Positions 9,111-18,072 are shown, counted from the first letter of the stretch. The stretch: 64,000 bases of DNA from Methanoregula sp. UBA154 (GCA_002502245.1 DAPW01000018.1:1-64000), one strand, 5' to 3'. Notes: a model not told the origin generated them from the sequence alone. Translations and numbers: made by a program.

Positions 9111-9115
9111 CCTCC
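9111..9115 (-). promoter_or_regulatory. Ribosome binding site deciding a TTG start
   Basis: GGAGG on the minus strand lies nine bases upstream of the TTG at 9101 and fixes the start of the assembly ATPase. No ATG in frame would leave a sensible leader. Confidence 0.7.
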
Positions 9116-9288
9116 GCTTATAGCTTTTGCTGGTTGTGTACTATTTACGGTAAAAGATAATTTGCATCAGAGTATATGTATTCTTTGGAAAAATTTTCGG
9201 AAACTCAGGTTATCATATAAAAATCATCGCTAAGCTGAAAACGGCACTATGCATCCCAGATTGATGAATTTAAAGAACATCTTGTGCT

Positions 9289-10032
9289 TTAGCGGCACAC
9301 TTCCGACTGGATACTCCTGAGCACCACCCGGATCAGCCCCAGCTGCGCATCCGGGGTTGTGAACACGCACAGGAACAGGTCGCCGCAGGGAGCAATGATA
9401 AATTTGTTCTCAGCTGTCTCGAGGATCATCTGCTCGAGCGGGCCTGCCTGAAGTTCCTCAGCAATCCTGACACCAGACCGCATGAAATCCTCAGCCGAAG
9501 CCGCCACATGTTCGAAGTCTGCATCCCCCATGGACTGGACGGGAAACCCTTCAAAAAATGCCGATACCGCAATGACTCCCGGCTGGCTCAGTATCTTTTT
9601 TAATTTGCTCTCGTCAAGGTATTCGGGAGACCCGGGAGTTTCGTCGGCGCTATCCCCGGCTGTTGTCCCGGGGGACGCAGCGCCGGACGGGGGCTCGGTT
9701 TCGTCACCGTCAATAAGCAGCTGGGAGGTGCGGCAGATCTCCAGCGCCCTGGCAAAATCCGTTTCACTGTATGTGCGAAGGTGGAACGTCCGGTCGGCCC
9801 CGTCATCACCGGACTCTATGGTCATGAACGAGAGCGCGCTCTGGCCTTTATACGAACCAGCAGCCGTGCGGAACAGCGCGGCCTGGAGCCTGCCATCCGC
9901 CATCAGAATAAAGCCGTTTCCTGAAGACATCCTTATCTCGAGAGCCCCGCGGAAAGCCGCCAGATCGTTCAGGATTTTTTCATCACGGGGGTTGGTTATG
10001 GTCCCCCCGTCCGTTCCTGCTGGTAATTTCAT
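9289..10032 (-). CDS. DUF2226-like / roadblock-like two-domain protein
   Basis: A 247-residue soluble protein. The N-terminus (MKLPAGT, ~1-110) resembles the DUF2226 archaeal family and the plus-strand gene at 10651. A Ser/Pro/Gly-rich linker spans ~110-140. The C-terminus (~143-240, LKKILSQPGVIAVSAFFEGFPVQSM then FIIAPCGDLFLCVFTTPDAQLGLIRVVL) has the beta-alpha layout of roadblock/LC7 domains, which bind small GTPases or act as dimeric regulatory scaffolds. It starts 18 bases after a stand-alone roadblock gene and precedes the pilus ATPase by 187 bases, so a regulatory role on that machine is plausible but inferred. Family assignment of the N-terminal domain is moderate. Confidence 0.7.
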   Translation of the reverse strand: MKLPAGTDGGTITNPRDEKILNDLAAFRGALEIRMSSGNGFILMADGRLQAALFRTAAGSYKGQSALSFMTIESGDDGADRTFHLRTYSETDFARALEICRTSQLLIDGDETEPPSGAASPGTTAGDSADETPGSPEYLDESKLKKILSQPGVIAVSAFFEGFPVQSMGDADFEHVAASAEDFMRSGVRIAEELQAGPLEQMILETAENKFIIAPCGDLFLCVFTTPDAQLGLIRVVLRSIQSEVCR

Positions 10033-10050
10033 AAAAAGAAAGAGCGCCGA

Positions 10051-10398
10051 TCAGAGCGCTGCCACGATGCGCTCTTTATTCTTTTTCAATTCGTACCGGA
10101 TCCTTCCGACATTGGCTGTTGTGTCCGCGACAAGAGCAATGAGTTCATCGGCAGACAGAGGTGAAAGAATAATAGGGCCTTTTTCCAGCTCGACAAGCAT
10201 CTGGGAAAGCGCACCCTTACCGAGCGTGTTCCCCATGGCTTCGGACGTCCCGAGACCTGTCGAAGCCATGGCACCAAGTGCTTCAATATCGACCTTTCCG
10301 GAGACCGCACTCTCAATAACGAACCCATCTCTTCCAACAACAACCGCTGCTGATACCCCTTCCACTTTCAGAAACTCCTCTAGTAATGGTTTCAGCAT
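10051..10398 (-). CDS. Roadblock/LC7 domain protein
   Basis: A 115-residue single-domain roadblock/LC7 protein (MglB-like). The signature is clear: LLEEFLKVEGVSAAVVVGRDGFVIES, then the central helix GALGAMASTG-type region and ELEKGPIILSPLSADELIALVADT. Such proteins are homodimeric regulators of Ras-like GTPases or scaffolds in motility and secretion systems. GGTGA lies just upstream of the ATG at 10398. It is followed by the two-domain roadblock gene and then the pilus operon. No partner GTPase gene is visible in the window; the nearby MinD ATPase is the only nucleotide switch close by. Confidence 0.9.
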   Translation of the reverse strand: MLKPLLEEFLKVEGVSAAVVVGRDGFVIESAVSGKVDIEALGAMASTGLGTSEAMGNTLGKGALSQMLVELEKGPIILSPLSADELIALVADTTANVGRIRYELKKNKERIVAAL

Positions 10399-10618
10399 CT
10401 TTTCACCACGTATTAAACGTATTCTCTATTCTTTTTCTATTAAAATGTTGGTCTTTCATTTTTATTTTAGCCACAAAAAAGGTTCCCTGATTCGAAATAA
10501 ACAGTAAAAAGGGGATGATGCCGGTAAAACGGGTTTAAATAAGAGAGCGATTCACTGCGCGAAAACCATGGAGAGGAAGAGCGCGGGGAAAAATCTCTGT
10601 CATCAATCAAAAAGAGAA

Positions 10619-10626
10619 TTATATAC
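10619..10626 (+). promoter_or_regulatory. TATA box, near-leaderless promoter of the DUF2226 gene
   Basis: TTATATAC ends 24 bases before the ATG at 10651. With the normal archaeal spacing, transcription would begin only a few bases upstream of the start codon, giving a leaderless or near-leaderless mRNA. The 250-base divergent region also has to hold the promoter for the minus-strand roadblock gene. Confidence 0.55.
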
Positions 10627-10650
10627 TCTCGCATCGCACAGCTACACATA

Positions 10651-11415
10651 ATGCAACTCCCGAGGGGCACGTTTCGTGAAATCAGGAAAGCCGTGGTGCT
10701 TGAGAGCCTCTTAAAAGAGCTGAATGGCGAAAAATTCTCCGGTGTTGCCAGTATCTCGTCACATTCACTGGCCGGTTCGCTCGTGTTCAGGGGCGGGACA
10801 TGCATCCTCGTCAAAGTCCGGAACAGTCGCGGCGATGCCGGGCTGGAGGAACTCCTGAAGGCAAAAAGCGAGGTGGTGGATGCAGCGCTCTCCCTTCTCG
10901 ATGATGCCCAGGTAGACCTGGCGCTTGAATTCAACAAGTCGTTCCGGCTCACGAAGTTCGGAAAGCCGGTGACAACCCCGTCCCTGCAGCGGTCCGCGCC
11001 TCCTGCCTTTCGTGAACCCTCACGGGCAGCTCCTGCGCAAAGGCCTGTTATCCTGAAGCCTGCTGCACCGGTGGCACCGCTGAAACATCCGGCAAAACCA
11101 GCACCATCCCGTCACCAGGTTCCTGCCCCGCCGGTACCCCCGCAAACGCCGGTTCACAACCCGGCACCGAACCCGTTCCCGTTTTTCAAGGCAGCAGCGC
11201 AGACTCCCCTGCCACCCCCGGTGCCGGACCTCTACGAGGATAAAAAGAAAACGGAAGCGGATGAGCAGCCCCAGCCGGAGCAGGAGACGAGCAGCCTTGA
11301 TCATGACTTCGAGACCTTTGATACCATGGACTTTGAAACCGTCACTGACAAGATCCGCGCTGACTGCAAGACCATGATCAAGCAGCTCCAGCTCGACCAC
11401 CTGATGGAGCGCTGA
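10651..11415 (+). CDS. DUF2226 family protein with proline-rich middle
   Basis: A 254-residue soluble protein. Residues 1-~105 (MQLPRGTFREIRKA; AGSLVFRGGTCILVKV) match the archaeal DUF2226 family, a fold often seen with roadblock and pilus genes. Residues ~112-200 are a low-complexity Pro/Ala/His linker (PAPSRHQVPAPPVPPQTP). The C-terminal 40 residues are acidic and helical (FDTMDFETVTDKIRADCKTMIKQL). It begins a plus-strand set DUF2226, membrane roadblock-like, MinD, opposite the roadblock-pilus set. The proline linker mirrors that of the pilus ATPase. Molecular function is unknown. Confidence 0.78.
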   Translation: MQLPRGTFREIRKAVVLESLLKELNGEKFSGVASISSHSLAGSLVFRGGTCILVKVRNSRGDAGLEELLKAKSEVVDAALSLLDDAQVDLALEFNKSFRLTKFGKPVTTPSLQRSAPPAFREPSRAAPAQRPVILKPAAPVAPLKHPAKPAPSRHQVPAPPVPPQTPVHNPAPNPFPFFKAAAQTPLPPPVPDLYEDKKKTEADEQPQPEQETSSLDHDFETFDTMDFETVTDKIRADCKTMIKQLQLDHLMER

Positions 11416-11435
11416 AAAATCGTACAGGGGAGGGA

Positions 11436-12002
11436 TTGAGAATCGCACAACTATTACCGGGCATCGACAATACGGTCCTTTTCATCATCTTTGTTCTGGC
11501 GGCCATAATCATCCCTGCTGCCCTGCTCTTAAAACGATCCCTGAGGGAGCGATCCGCAGATGAGGGCAGCCGGAAGCAGCGCCCTGATACCAGACCATCC
11601 GAAAAAACCATGCCGGTTGCCCCATGGGTACCGGGGGTGAGACCGGTCCGGAAACAGCAGTCTGTTACCACCACCGTTCCTGATGTGGAGCTCCTGAAAA
11701 ACTGCCAGGACCTCCAGCAGAGCCTCAACGTCCTTGCCGGAAAATATTCCCTTGATTCATTCACGATAGCAACTTCCGACGGGCTTGTCTTTGCATCGAG
11801 CGGAAGTGAGACGGCCCGGGTGGATGCTGCACGCTACAGCCGGCAGAGCGCCGGAAACTCCCCGGCGGGCATGACCCTGATCGGTCTGAAGCATAAAGGT
11901 TCAGAACTGACCGGGATTATCCGCTCTTCGGGGAGTATTTCCCCCGAAATCCAGAAACATATCGAGCACGATTCAAAAGATATTTTAAACTGGTGGATAT
12001 AA
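11436..12002 (+). CDS. Membrane-anchored roadblock-like protein
   Basis: A 188-residue protein with one N-terminal transmembrane helix (VLFIIFVLAAIIIPAALLL, ~13-31), a basic Arg/Lys/Pro linker, and a C-terminal ~100-residue domain (ILAGKYSLDSF-type helix, then FTIATSDGLVFASSGSE) resembling a divergent roadblock/LC7 fold. It would display that domain on the cytoplasmic face. The start is TTG at 11436 with a strong purine-rich ribosome site (AGGGGAGGG) directly before it. It is 20 bases after the DUF2226 gene and 70 bases before minD. The roadblock identity is tentative. Confidence 0.65.
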   Translation: MRIAQLLPGIDNTVLFIIFVLAAIIIPAALLLKRSLRERSADEGSRKQRPDTRPSEKTMPVAPWVPGVRPVRKQQSVTTTVPDVELLKNCQDLQQSLNVLAGKYSLDSFTIATSDGLVFASSGSETARVDAARYSRQSAGNSPAGMTLIGLKHKGSELTGIIRSSGSISPEIQKHIEHDSKDILNWWI

Positions 12003-12028
12003 CACGATATAAGAAAATTCCAGTAATC

Positions 12029-12037
12029 TTATATAAA
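12029..12037 (+). promoter_or_regulatory. TATA box of the first MinD gene
   Basis: TTATATAAA lies 35 bases before the ATG at 12072, and GGGGG (12063-12067) is the ribosome site. This suggests minD can be transcribed on its own as well as by read-through. Confidence 0.55.
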
Positions 12038-12071
12038 TACAATAGAAATACTCATCACCACAGGGGGTTCA

Positions 12072-12866
12072 ATGGTCAAGGTTTACACTATCGCTTCCGG
12101 AAAAGGGGGAACAGGGAAGACCACATTTTCTGTTAATCTCGGAACAATGCTTGCCCAGATGGGAAAAGAGACCTACCTCATGGACGCCGATATCGGCATG
12201 GCAAACGTTGGTCTCATTCTCGGTCTGCAGGATGCTCCGATCACCCTGCACGAGATCCTTGCCGGAAAAGGGAATATCAACGATGCGATTTACGAAGGAC
12301 CGGCAGGACTGAAGGTCATCCCGAGCGGTATCTCGCTCCAGGGATTCCAGCAGGCGGATCCTGACAGGATACGCGATGTCATGGGCGAGATCGTGAAGCG
12401 TTGCGAATTTCTGCTGATCGATGCTCCCGCCGGCATCAGCAAGGATGGGGTCGTTCCCCTTGCCGTTGCCGACGAGGTCATCCTTGTGGTGAACCCGGAA
12501 CTCTCCTCCATCGTGGACGCCCTGAAGACCAAGATCCTCACGGAAGTTGTCGGCGGGCATGTCCTGGGATCCGTCATCAACAGGGTTGACCATGACAAGA
12601 CAGAACTCATAACCAAAAAGATGGAGAAAGTCCTTGGCGTCAGGGTTCTCGGCGTCATTCCGGAAGACGCGAATGTCCGCCGCGCCGCCTCGGCAAAGAC
12701 CCCCATTGTCATGAAGTTCCCGGATTCCCCGGCATCGAAAGCCATCAAACGGATCGCCTCGGGCCTGATCGGTGTCGCGTACCAGGAAGAGAAGACCGTC
12801 GAAGCGAAGGAAGGATTCATTGACCGGTTCAGCAAGGCCCTCTTCAGGAAGAGATCAGAGAAATAA
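12072..12866 (+). CDS. minD: MinD/ParA-type ATPase, copy 1
   Basis: A 264-residue deviant Walker A ATPase. It has KGGTGKTT (residues 11-18), the switch region MDADIGMANVGLILGL (37-52), DAPAGISKDGVV and a nucleotide-base pocket INRVDHD. Archaeal MinD paralogs position motility or chemosensory machines rather than dividing the cell. The C-terminus ends GFIDRFSKALFRKR, an amphipathic helix like the bacterial MinD membrane-targeting sequence. It is closely related to the copy at 58830 (shared GPAGLKVIPSGISLQ-type block). Lying between roadblock-type and signalling genes beside a pilus operon, it is a candidate positioning ATPase for that machine, which is an inference. No MinC or MinE is seen. 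Confidence 0.92.
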   Translation: MVKVYTIASGKGGTGKTTFSVNLGTMLAQMGKETYLMDADIGMANVGLILGLQDAPITLHEILAGKGNINDAIYEGPAGLKVIPSGISLQGFQQADPDRIRDVMGEIVKRCEFLLIDAPAGISKDGVVPLAVADEVILVVNPELSSIVDALKTKILTEVVGGHVLGSVINRVDHDKTELITKKMEKVLGVRVLGVIPEDANVRRAASAKTPIVMKFPDSPASKAIKRIASGLIGVAYQEEKTVEAKEGFIDRFSKALFRKRSEK

Positions 12867-12881
12867 CGGTCCAACACCCTG

Positions 12882-12900
12882 TTTTTCTCTTTTGTTTTTA
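12882..12900 (+). terminator. Oligo-T terminator after minD copy 1
   Basis: Interrupted T runs (TTTTTCTCTTTTGTTTTT) start 15 bases after the stop codon. Confidence 0.5.
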
Positions 12901-13427
12901 GTGTTCAATTCTCCATACCAGCAGTCCTCTTTACGATCTGATCCTGCTCCCGGCCCTGTCCAGGGAGAAAGCTACTCAAAAGAAAGGGAAAATTTTCTTC
13001 AGGAGAATACATTTTGGGTATAGTCCCATTTGAACTACCAAAATTATTCTGTAATCACGACTGAAAAAATGTAGAGATAAAGTTCCCAAAACGGACTGAA
13101 AAAATTCAAATTTTCCCTGGCAGAATTTCTTTTTTATTCCGGTAACCAGTTTAATATTCTTCGGTAAATATGAGGGTGACCCCCTCTCTCCCCCAAAGGG
13201 GGAGGCAGCCCAAGGGGAGCCCCCCTTGACCCCCTTTTCTTCGAAGGTTCTCGCTCAGATGTCTGAGTGACCATCCTAATGCGGGGTTGCCCAAAGGCGG
13301 GGGCGGAAGCACAACGTGCTGGAGCCCCAAAGAGCGATCATGATGGGAAAACCGGTTATGATAAATTAGTCGCCAGAATGGGAACTATACCCTCACACAA
13401 ACAAAGTATCCCGGAACCGTGTTCCTG
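12901..13427. other. Gene-free gap with GC-rich palindromic blocks
   Basis: About 530 bases. An AT-rich part (12990-13170) precedes short hairpins: CCCCCTCTCTCCCCCAAAGG-type blocks around 13178-13215 and a block at 13280-13340 that includes GCGGGGTTGCCC and GGCGGGGGCGGAAGC. These recall family A but are too diverged to count as a copy. No gene is seen. Confidence 0.5.
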
Positions 13428-14183
13428 TCAGTAATCGAGCCAGCTGAGATCCATAAGGTCTGCTATCTCGTTTATGTCAATGTGCAGATCAGCAACATTC
13501 GCGGGGCTGATGCCGGCCGTGCCGGGGTAGCTGCAGATCTCCGCGCCACAGAGAGATGCGGGGCCCCTCTGGAGTTTATTGGATTCTATCCGTCCGTAAT
13601 CCTGATAGATCGCCGCATCGCGGAATGCTCCGTCAATCCCTTCACTGAACAGGGTATCGAACGCATTGCGGCACAGAATCTGGTTCTCGAATTCCGAGGG
13701 GATCGGATTTCCTGCATTGAACGACTGTGCGATCGCGTTGAGCTTGCAGGTGATCAGGTTCAGGAGCATTCCGAGGGTGAGCCTGCCACCGGATGAGAGG
13801 AACAGGATATTGAAATCGTCCGTATACAGCCACTGGGCTTCAATGTTGCCGGTACGGAAATGGATCCGTTCCGTGACAGTCCAGCTGTCGCACCTGATCC
13901 GGAATTTCAGGAAATGCCAGCCGGGTTTCCGTTTTACCCGGACAGGGAAAATATTCTGGAAGACCACGGTCTTATTTTTACCTTCCCGCCGCTCATCAAT
14001 CTCAATCTCAAAATAACGGATCTTCGGGTAAGGGGGATCGAGGATGCAGCTCCCGTACAGCTTCGATGCGTGCATCAAAGGGACATCGATCAGGGTTCCG
14101 ACATCAACCAGATAGGTATGGCGCACGTGATGCCTGGCGATTCGCTGCATTTGATGATATACAATACCTGTCACATTATCCAC
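13428..14183 (-). CDS. Conserved-looking soluble protein of unknown function
   Basis: A 251-residue protein with no transmembrane segment or signal peptide. I do not recognise the family. The N-terminal ~60 residues (IARHHVRHTYLVDVGTLIDV) are followed by a beta-rich middle (YFEIEIDERREGKNKTVVFQN; WHFLKFRIRCDSWTVTERIHF) and an acidic C-terminus (DLHIDINEIADLMDLSWLDY). The start is a GTG at 14183 with only a weak ribosome site. It lies between the MinD set and the V4R sensor, both of which it could serve, but nothing in the sequence proves it. Low-GC wobble usage compared with its neighbours hints at recent arrival. Confidence 0.65.
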   Translation of the reverse strand: MDNVTGIVYHQMQRIARHHVRHTYLVDVGTLIDVPLMHASKLYGSCILDPPYPKIRYFEIEIDERREGKNKTVVFQNIFPVRVKRKPGWHFLKFRIRCDSWTVTERIHFRTGNIEAQWLYTDDFNILFLSSGGRLTLGMLLNLITCKLNAIAQSFNAGNPIPSEFENQILCRNAFDTLFSEGIDGAFRDAAIYQDYGRIESNKLQRGPASLCGAEICSYPGTAGISPANVADLHIDINEIADLMDLSWLDY

Positions 14184-14426
14184 TCATGAACACCAGAGGA
14201 CCTGGTCGAACATCGTAAAAAGGCAGTAAAAAATGCCTTTCGATAAAATAGAATACCTTATCCTTAATAATTGTTTTTATATTAACCTGGCATCTCCTGA
14301 ACGCCCGATTACGGGAAAACAGATTTTTTGGTTTCTTTTCCATCCTGATCCGGTCAAGGGGGTTTATTGCAAATGTGGATGGACCCCCCGGACTATGAAC
14401 AGGGCTCAGCTCATTTTATTCCGTGA

Positions 14427-16010
14427 TCATGCCTGCTTGTTCGTAATCGTGAAGACACAGTGCTCATCGCCCTTCGACTTGCACTTGATCTCTTTTGCCT
14501 GGACTTTGATCCCGAAGGCCCCTTCGATGATCCCGGCGAGCAGGCCGGCCGTGCAGTAACAGACGTTTTTGCCTATATTCCCGAAGGACTCGGACTCGAC
14601 CGTGTGGGAGAGCGTGATGGTCCTGGTCTTTGATGCCTCGTCCCATTCTTCCTTGACGAAATTGAACCAGCCCATCTGGGAGTAGAAGGCAAACGCCATG
14701 TCGCAGATGGTCTTGGGATTGATCTTTTTCAGTTTCTCTTCCATTAACGGGCCGTAGACAATGTCTTCAGGAATTCCGACAAAAAGGATACCGATGATCT
14801 CTCCTGCGGAACTCCTGATTGGCTCATACGCCACGACCATCTTTTTACCAACCACATCTGCAGTGCCGTAATAGGTCTGCCCTTTCTTGATCACGGCATC
14901 GTAGACAATACTTGAAATCTCGGTCCCGACAGCCCGCTTGCCGTCAGCACCAACAACGTTGGTAGATATACGGATTGCCTTATCACCGATTTTCTGGAAG
15001 ACGGTGGCCTTGCTGCCCACTTCCTTTTCAACGGAATCAACAACCTCGAAGTTATCGTTGACGATATGGCCGCCATACGCAATCTTGCCTCCGGAAACTG
15101 ATGGAGCCCCGAATGCGGTGAAACGGCTGTGCAGCAGGGTGAGATCCTTGTCAAGTTTGGTCCTGGAGAGGTCAAACGAGACACTCATCTTCTTGTAATG
15201 CTCCACATTCTCCCTTCCCATGTCCATGTAGGCACGGTAGTTGACCCCGCTTGCCGGCGCCTCTCCCATGGTCTTTTTGAGTGAATTGGTCATGGACGTG
15301 AAGATGAACCGGGGCATCATGACCACCGGTTCATCCATGAGAGAGATCTTGCCCTCAAGGGGTTTGTGCTCGATGAACTCGGTGATGGCAGATTCGCCCC
15401 TGACCACCGCTTCCGCCCTGTACTTCCAGCTCGCAGGGACCCGGTCGGCAACAAATTCGCAGTACTCGTCGCCTTTCGCATGGCAGGTCTTCTCAAGACA
15501 ATACCACGACTTGCCGGTCACTGACGTGAGGACTCCTTCGATCCAGCCCTGGTGGAGACCGCAGACGGCCATGTTCCAGTCTTTGAGAATCACGGACTCG
15601 AATGTATGCCTGGTCCTGACAACGATCCGCTTTTCACTGGCCGAGACCAGCTCAAAGGGAGCACCCCATCCCTGCTGGTGCTGGAGCTTAAAGACCAGCA
15701 TCAGGATCTCTTCGGGTTTTAAATCCATCCCGAGTTTCTTCAACAGGTTGTTGAGCCCGACCGAGCCCGCACCAACCGAACGGAAGAGCTTACGCACTGC
15801 CTTGACAGCGAGTTTCTTGTTGAGGTTCGCCTCGTACATCTCGTAAATGGCTTTTACCATATAGTTCGGATTGCTTGCAGTTTTCACACCAAAAACAGAA
15901 TAAGTTCCGGCAAGCGGGTCCAGCTCAATATAGGGGGCGATTGTCTTGTCGCCCTTGATGAGTGCCTCGAAGTCCTCACGTCCAATCTTCATGAATGTTT
16001 GATCTGTCAT
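14427..16010 (-). CDS. V4R - Cache - V4R soluble sensor protein
   Basis: A 527-residue protein with two V4R (4-vinyl reductase-like) domains around a Cache-type sensor. V4R 1 spans ~60-190 and ends in the Cys motif CHAKGDEYC (176-184). The Cache-like part spans ~270-420 (GGHIVNDNFEVVDSV; MVVAYEPIRSSAGEIIGILFVGIPED). V4R 2 spans ~430-523 with CKSKGDEHC (510-518). The Cys pairs may bind a metal. There is no signal peptide or membrane helix, so the sensor appears cytoplasmic, although Cache domains usually face outward. V4R proteins often act as ligand-binding regulators. Possible control of the pilus island is inferred from position. A TATA-like GCATAAATAAC about 25 bases upstream implies a very short leader. 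Confidence 0.82.
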   Translation of the reverse strand: MTDQTFMKIGREDFEALIKGDKTIAPYIELDPLAGTYSVFGVKTASNPNYMVKAIYEMYEANLNKKLAVKAVRKLFRSVGAGSVGLNNLLKKLGMDLKPEEILMLVFKLQHQQGWGAPFELVSASEKRIVVRTRHTFESVILKDWNMAVCGLHQGWIEGVLTSVTGKSWYCLEKTCHAKGDEYCEFVADRVPASWKYRAEAVVRGESAITEFIEHKPLEGKISLMDEPVVMMPRFIFTSMTNSLKKTMGEAPASGVNYRAYMDMGRENVEHYKKMSVSFDLSRTKLDKDLTLLHSRFTAFGAPSVSGGKIAYGGHIVNDNFEVVDSVEKEVGSKATVFQKIGDKAIRISTNVVGADGKRAVGTEISSIVYDAVIKKGQTYYGTADVVGKKMVVAYEPIRSSAGEIIGILFVGIPEDIVYGPLMEEKLKKINPKTICDMAFAFYSQMGWFNFVKEEWDEASKTRTITLSHTVESESFGNIGKNVCYCTAGLLAGIIEGAFGIKVQAKEIKCKSKGDEHCVFTITNKQA

Positions 16011-16101
16011 TCTCCAATTAAAGGATTTTGTTATTTATGCTTTATTCTCAAAAGGGGAGGCTGTTCCACCGGAAAAAGAGGAAAATGCGAAAGATTATCC
16101 C

Positions 16102-16713
16102 TCAGATTTCAAGAGTAAACTTCGAATGGTTTGCGGTAAATTCAATGTTGCAGGTGGCGATCATCATGGCCCGGTCCTGGACAACGCAGTCATATTTTCC
16201 ATAGAGGAGTTTGAAACCCACCGTGCCGTCCCGCGTGGTGACATCGTTGGAGATCATCTGCCCGTCCCTCCTGATGGAGACCCGCACGCCGTTCTGGGGT
16301 TCGCCTTTCCGCAGAACCGTGATGGACAGTACACCAATACCATCGCTCTTCCGACCGATCTCCGGGATAACCTCCATGCCGTTCCTGCTGATGTGTTCCT
16401 TCTCAAGGATATGGCACCCCACGGTAACTGTTTCAACCAGCTCCGGTTTGACCTCGTAAAGGTCGAACATCTCGTTTCCGCTCAGGAGCAGAACCGCCTT
16501 GTCGCCATAGAGTGTCCCTTTCTCATCAACGAGGAGGGCTCCCTCGGGTTCTCCGTCAAGGAAGGCCAGATCGAATTCCCGGTCACCCCTCACCGCGACC
16601 GCAATGCCGTTCATTTTCTTCGACCGGGTGAATCTGATCAGGTCGGGCAGCGTGTAGGCGCCTACCCGGGTTGAGTCTGCAAGGAGCGTTCCTATGAGTT
16701 CCTGGATTTTCAT
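16102..16713 (-). CDS. DUF2226-like protein with C-terminal beta domain
   Basis: A 203-residue soluble protein. The N-terminal half (IRFTRSKKMNGIAVAVRGDREFDLAFLDGEPEGALL) has a FIST/DUF2226-like layout that recalls the proteins at 9289 and 10651. The C-terminal ~80 residues (SITVLRKGEPQNGVRVSIRRDG; GTVGFKLLYGKYDCVV) read like an Ig-like/carboxypeptidase-regulatory beta sandwich with the usual VSIRRDG...TDGTVGF pattern. It is 91 bases upstream of the V4R sensor on the same strand and may be co-transcribed with it. It diverges from the prepilin peptidase. Function is unknown. Confidence 0.65.
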   Translation of the reverse strand: MKIQELIGTLLADSTRVGAYTLPDLIRFTRSKKMNGIAVAVRGDREFDLAFLDGEPEGALLVDEKGTLYGDKAVLLLSGNEMFDLYEVKPELVETVTVGCHILEKEHISRNGMEVIPEIGRKSDGIGVLSITVLRKGEPQNGVRVSIRRDGQMISNDVTTRDGTVGFKLLYGKYDCVVQDRAMMIATCNIEFTANHSKFTLEI

Positions 16714-16880
16714 GGATATATCATCTCAGCCGCATCATGCTGGCCTTCTCACATGGAACCGGCCCGGGTTCCACACTGTATGCAGTGGAGATATTGGTGA
16801 CATCAGTATTATATATTTGCGAATTTTCTCCTGCCATCGCCATACATAAGTGCTCAGGAAAAAAACGGTATACCGGATTT

Positions 16881-18068
16881 ATGGAACCGTTCTACCCGAT
16901 GGCGGTCTCGGCGGTCGCGGTCCTCGCAACGCTGGTCTATGCCTCGTATCTCGATATCAGGGACCGCCGGGTCCCGTTCATTCACTGGCTCCCCATGCTC
17001 GCCATCGGCGTGTGCTGCACGGGCTGGTTCTTCTGGGAGGCCACGGCAAACGCAGGCTTTATCGTCGGCTACCTCTCCATCGTTACCGGTTTCCTCTATG
17101 CGGACTATCTCGACAACCGCGGCAGGACAGACTCTCTCGGTCTCACGTTCTATTACCGGAAAGACTCGGTCTTCTGGTACCTCGCACTCGTTCTCGTCCT
17201 TCCGGCGGTCTCCTGGATTCTCCTTGCTCCCTCCTTCAACCCGCAGCTGGTCGCCTGGTACGCCATGTATGCCGGCATCCTGTTGTATGTCACCTGGATG
17301 GAACACACGGGAAAATTCGATGAGACGGCAGACACGAAGCAGAAGAAAACGGGTGCCGGCATCACCGAAACCATCGGCCGCTGGTATTTCGTCCTGATCA
17401 TCCTTGTGTATGCCATCACCACCCTCATCCTGCTCCTGAGCCCGGGCGGCTGGGGGGCTCCTGCACTGCTCCTGCTCCTAGCCGTCGTGTTCTGCGGGGT
17501 GTTCTATACCTTTGGCAGGATGCACCTGTTCGGAGGGGCGGATGCTTGGGCGCTCATCTTCATCTCGTTCTCTGTCCCGACATTCCCGTTCAGCCCGCTC
17601 CTCGGCAACCCCCCGCTGGGTTTTCTGGCCTTCTCGGTCCTCATCAACGCCCTGCTGCTGAACCTCGTGGCGCCCGTCGGGATCTTTCTCATCAACCTCC
17701 TCCGCGGGAACCGGGCACCGCTGATGTACATGTTCTTTGGCTTCCCGGTCAGGGGCGACGCGATCCAGAAGGAGTGGGGATTTGTGATGGAGGACTTTGA
17801 GGTAAAGAACAACAGGGTCAGCAGGAAATTCATCGGGTTCTGGGACGCGATCCGCCGGATGTATGCCGGGAAGGGGCGGGTCTATACCAAAGACCTCCGG
17901 GAGCACCCGGAGAAATTTGCCGGGGAGCTCGCGCTCTACCGGAAGGCAGGAACCGTGTGGATCTCCTATGCGGTCCCGTTCATCATCCCGATCACGGCCG
18001 GGTTTGTCTCTGCCATTCTCTTCGGGGATTTCCTGCTCGCGGTCATGACCATGGTTATCGGGAGGTAA
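16881..18068 (+). CDS. Archaeal prepilin/preflagellin peptidase (A24 family)
   Basis: A 395-residue polytopic membrane aspartyl protease that should remove class III signal peptides from pilins or archaellins. The catalytic aspartates are in [10 protein letters not shown] (Asp25, with Asp28 nearby) and in HLFGGADAW (Asp221), the two motifs that define FlaK/PibD/TadV-type enzymes. About eight hydrophobic helices are visible. A long soluble insert near 290-350 ([20 protein letters not shown]) makes it longer than FlaK (~230). The ATG at 16881 is chosen because the first Asp then falls in helix 1; the open frame upstream adds an odd extension. Its location beside the pilus ATPase island supports a shared system. 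The stop (GGGAGGTAA) doubles as the ribosome site for hisI. Confidence 0.9.
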   Translation: MEPFYPMAVSAVAVLATLVYASYLDIRDRRVPFIHWLPMLAIGVCCTGWFFWEATANAGFIVGYLSIVTGFLYADYLDNRGRTDSLGLTFYYRKDSVFWYLALVLVLPAVSWILLAPSFNPQLVAWYAMYAGILLYVTWMEHTGKFDETADTKQKKTGAGITETIGRWYFVLIILVYAITTLILLLSPGGWGAPALLLLLAVVFCGVFYTFGRMHLFGGADAWALIFISFSVPTFPFSPLLGNPPLGFLAFSVLINALLLNLVAPVGIFLINLLRGNRAPLMYMFFGFPVRGDAIQKEWGFVMEDFEVKNNRVSRKFIGFWDAIRRMYAGKGRVYTKDLREHPEKFAGELALYRKAGTVWISYAVPFIIPITAGFVSAILFGDFLLAVMTMVIGR

Positions 18069-18072
18069 GATT

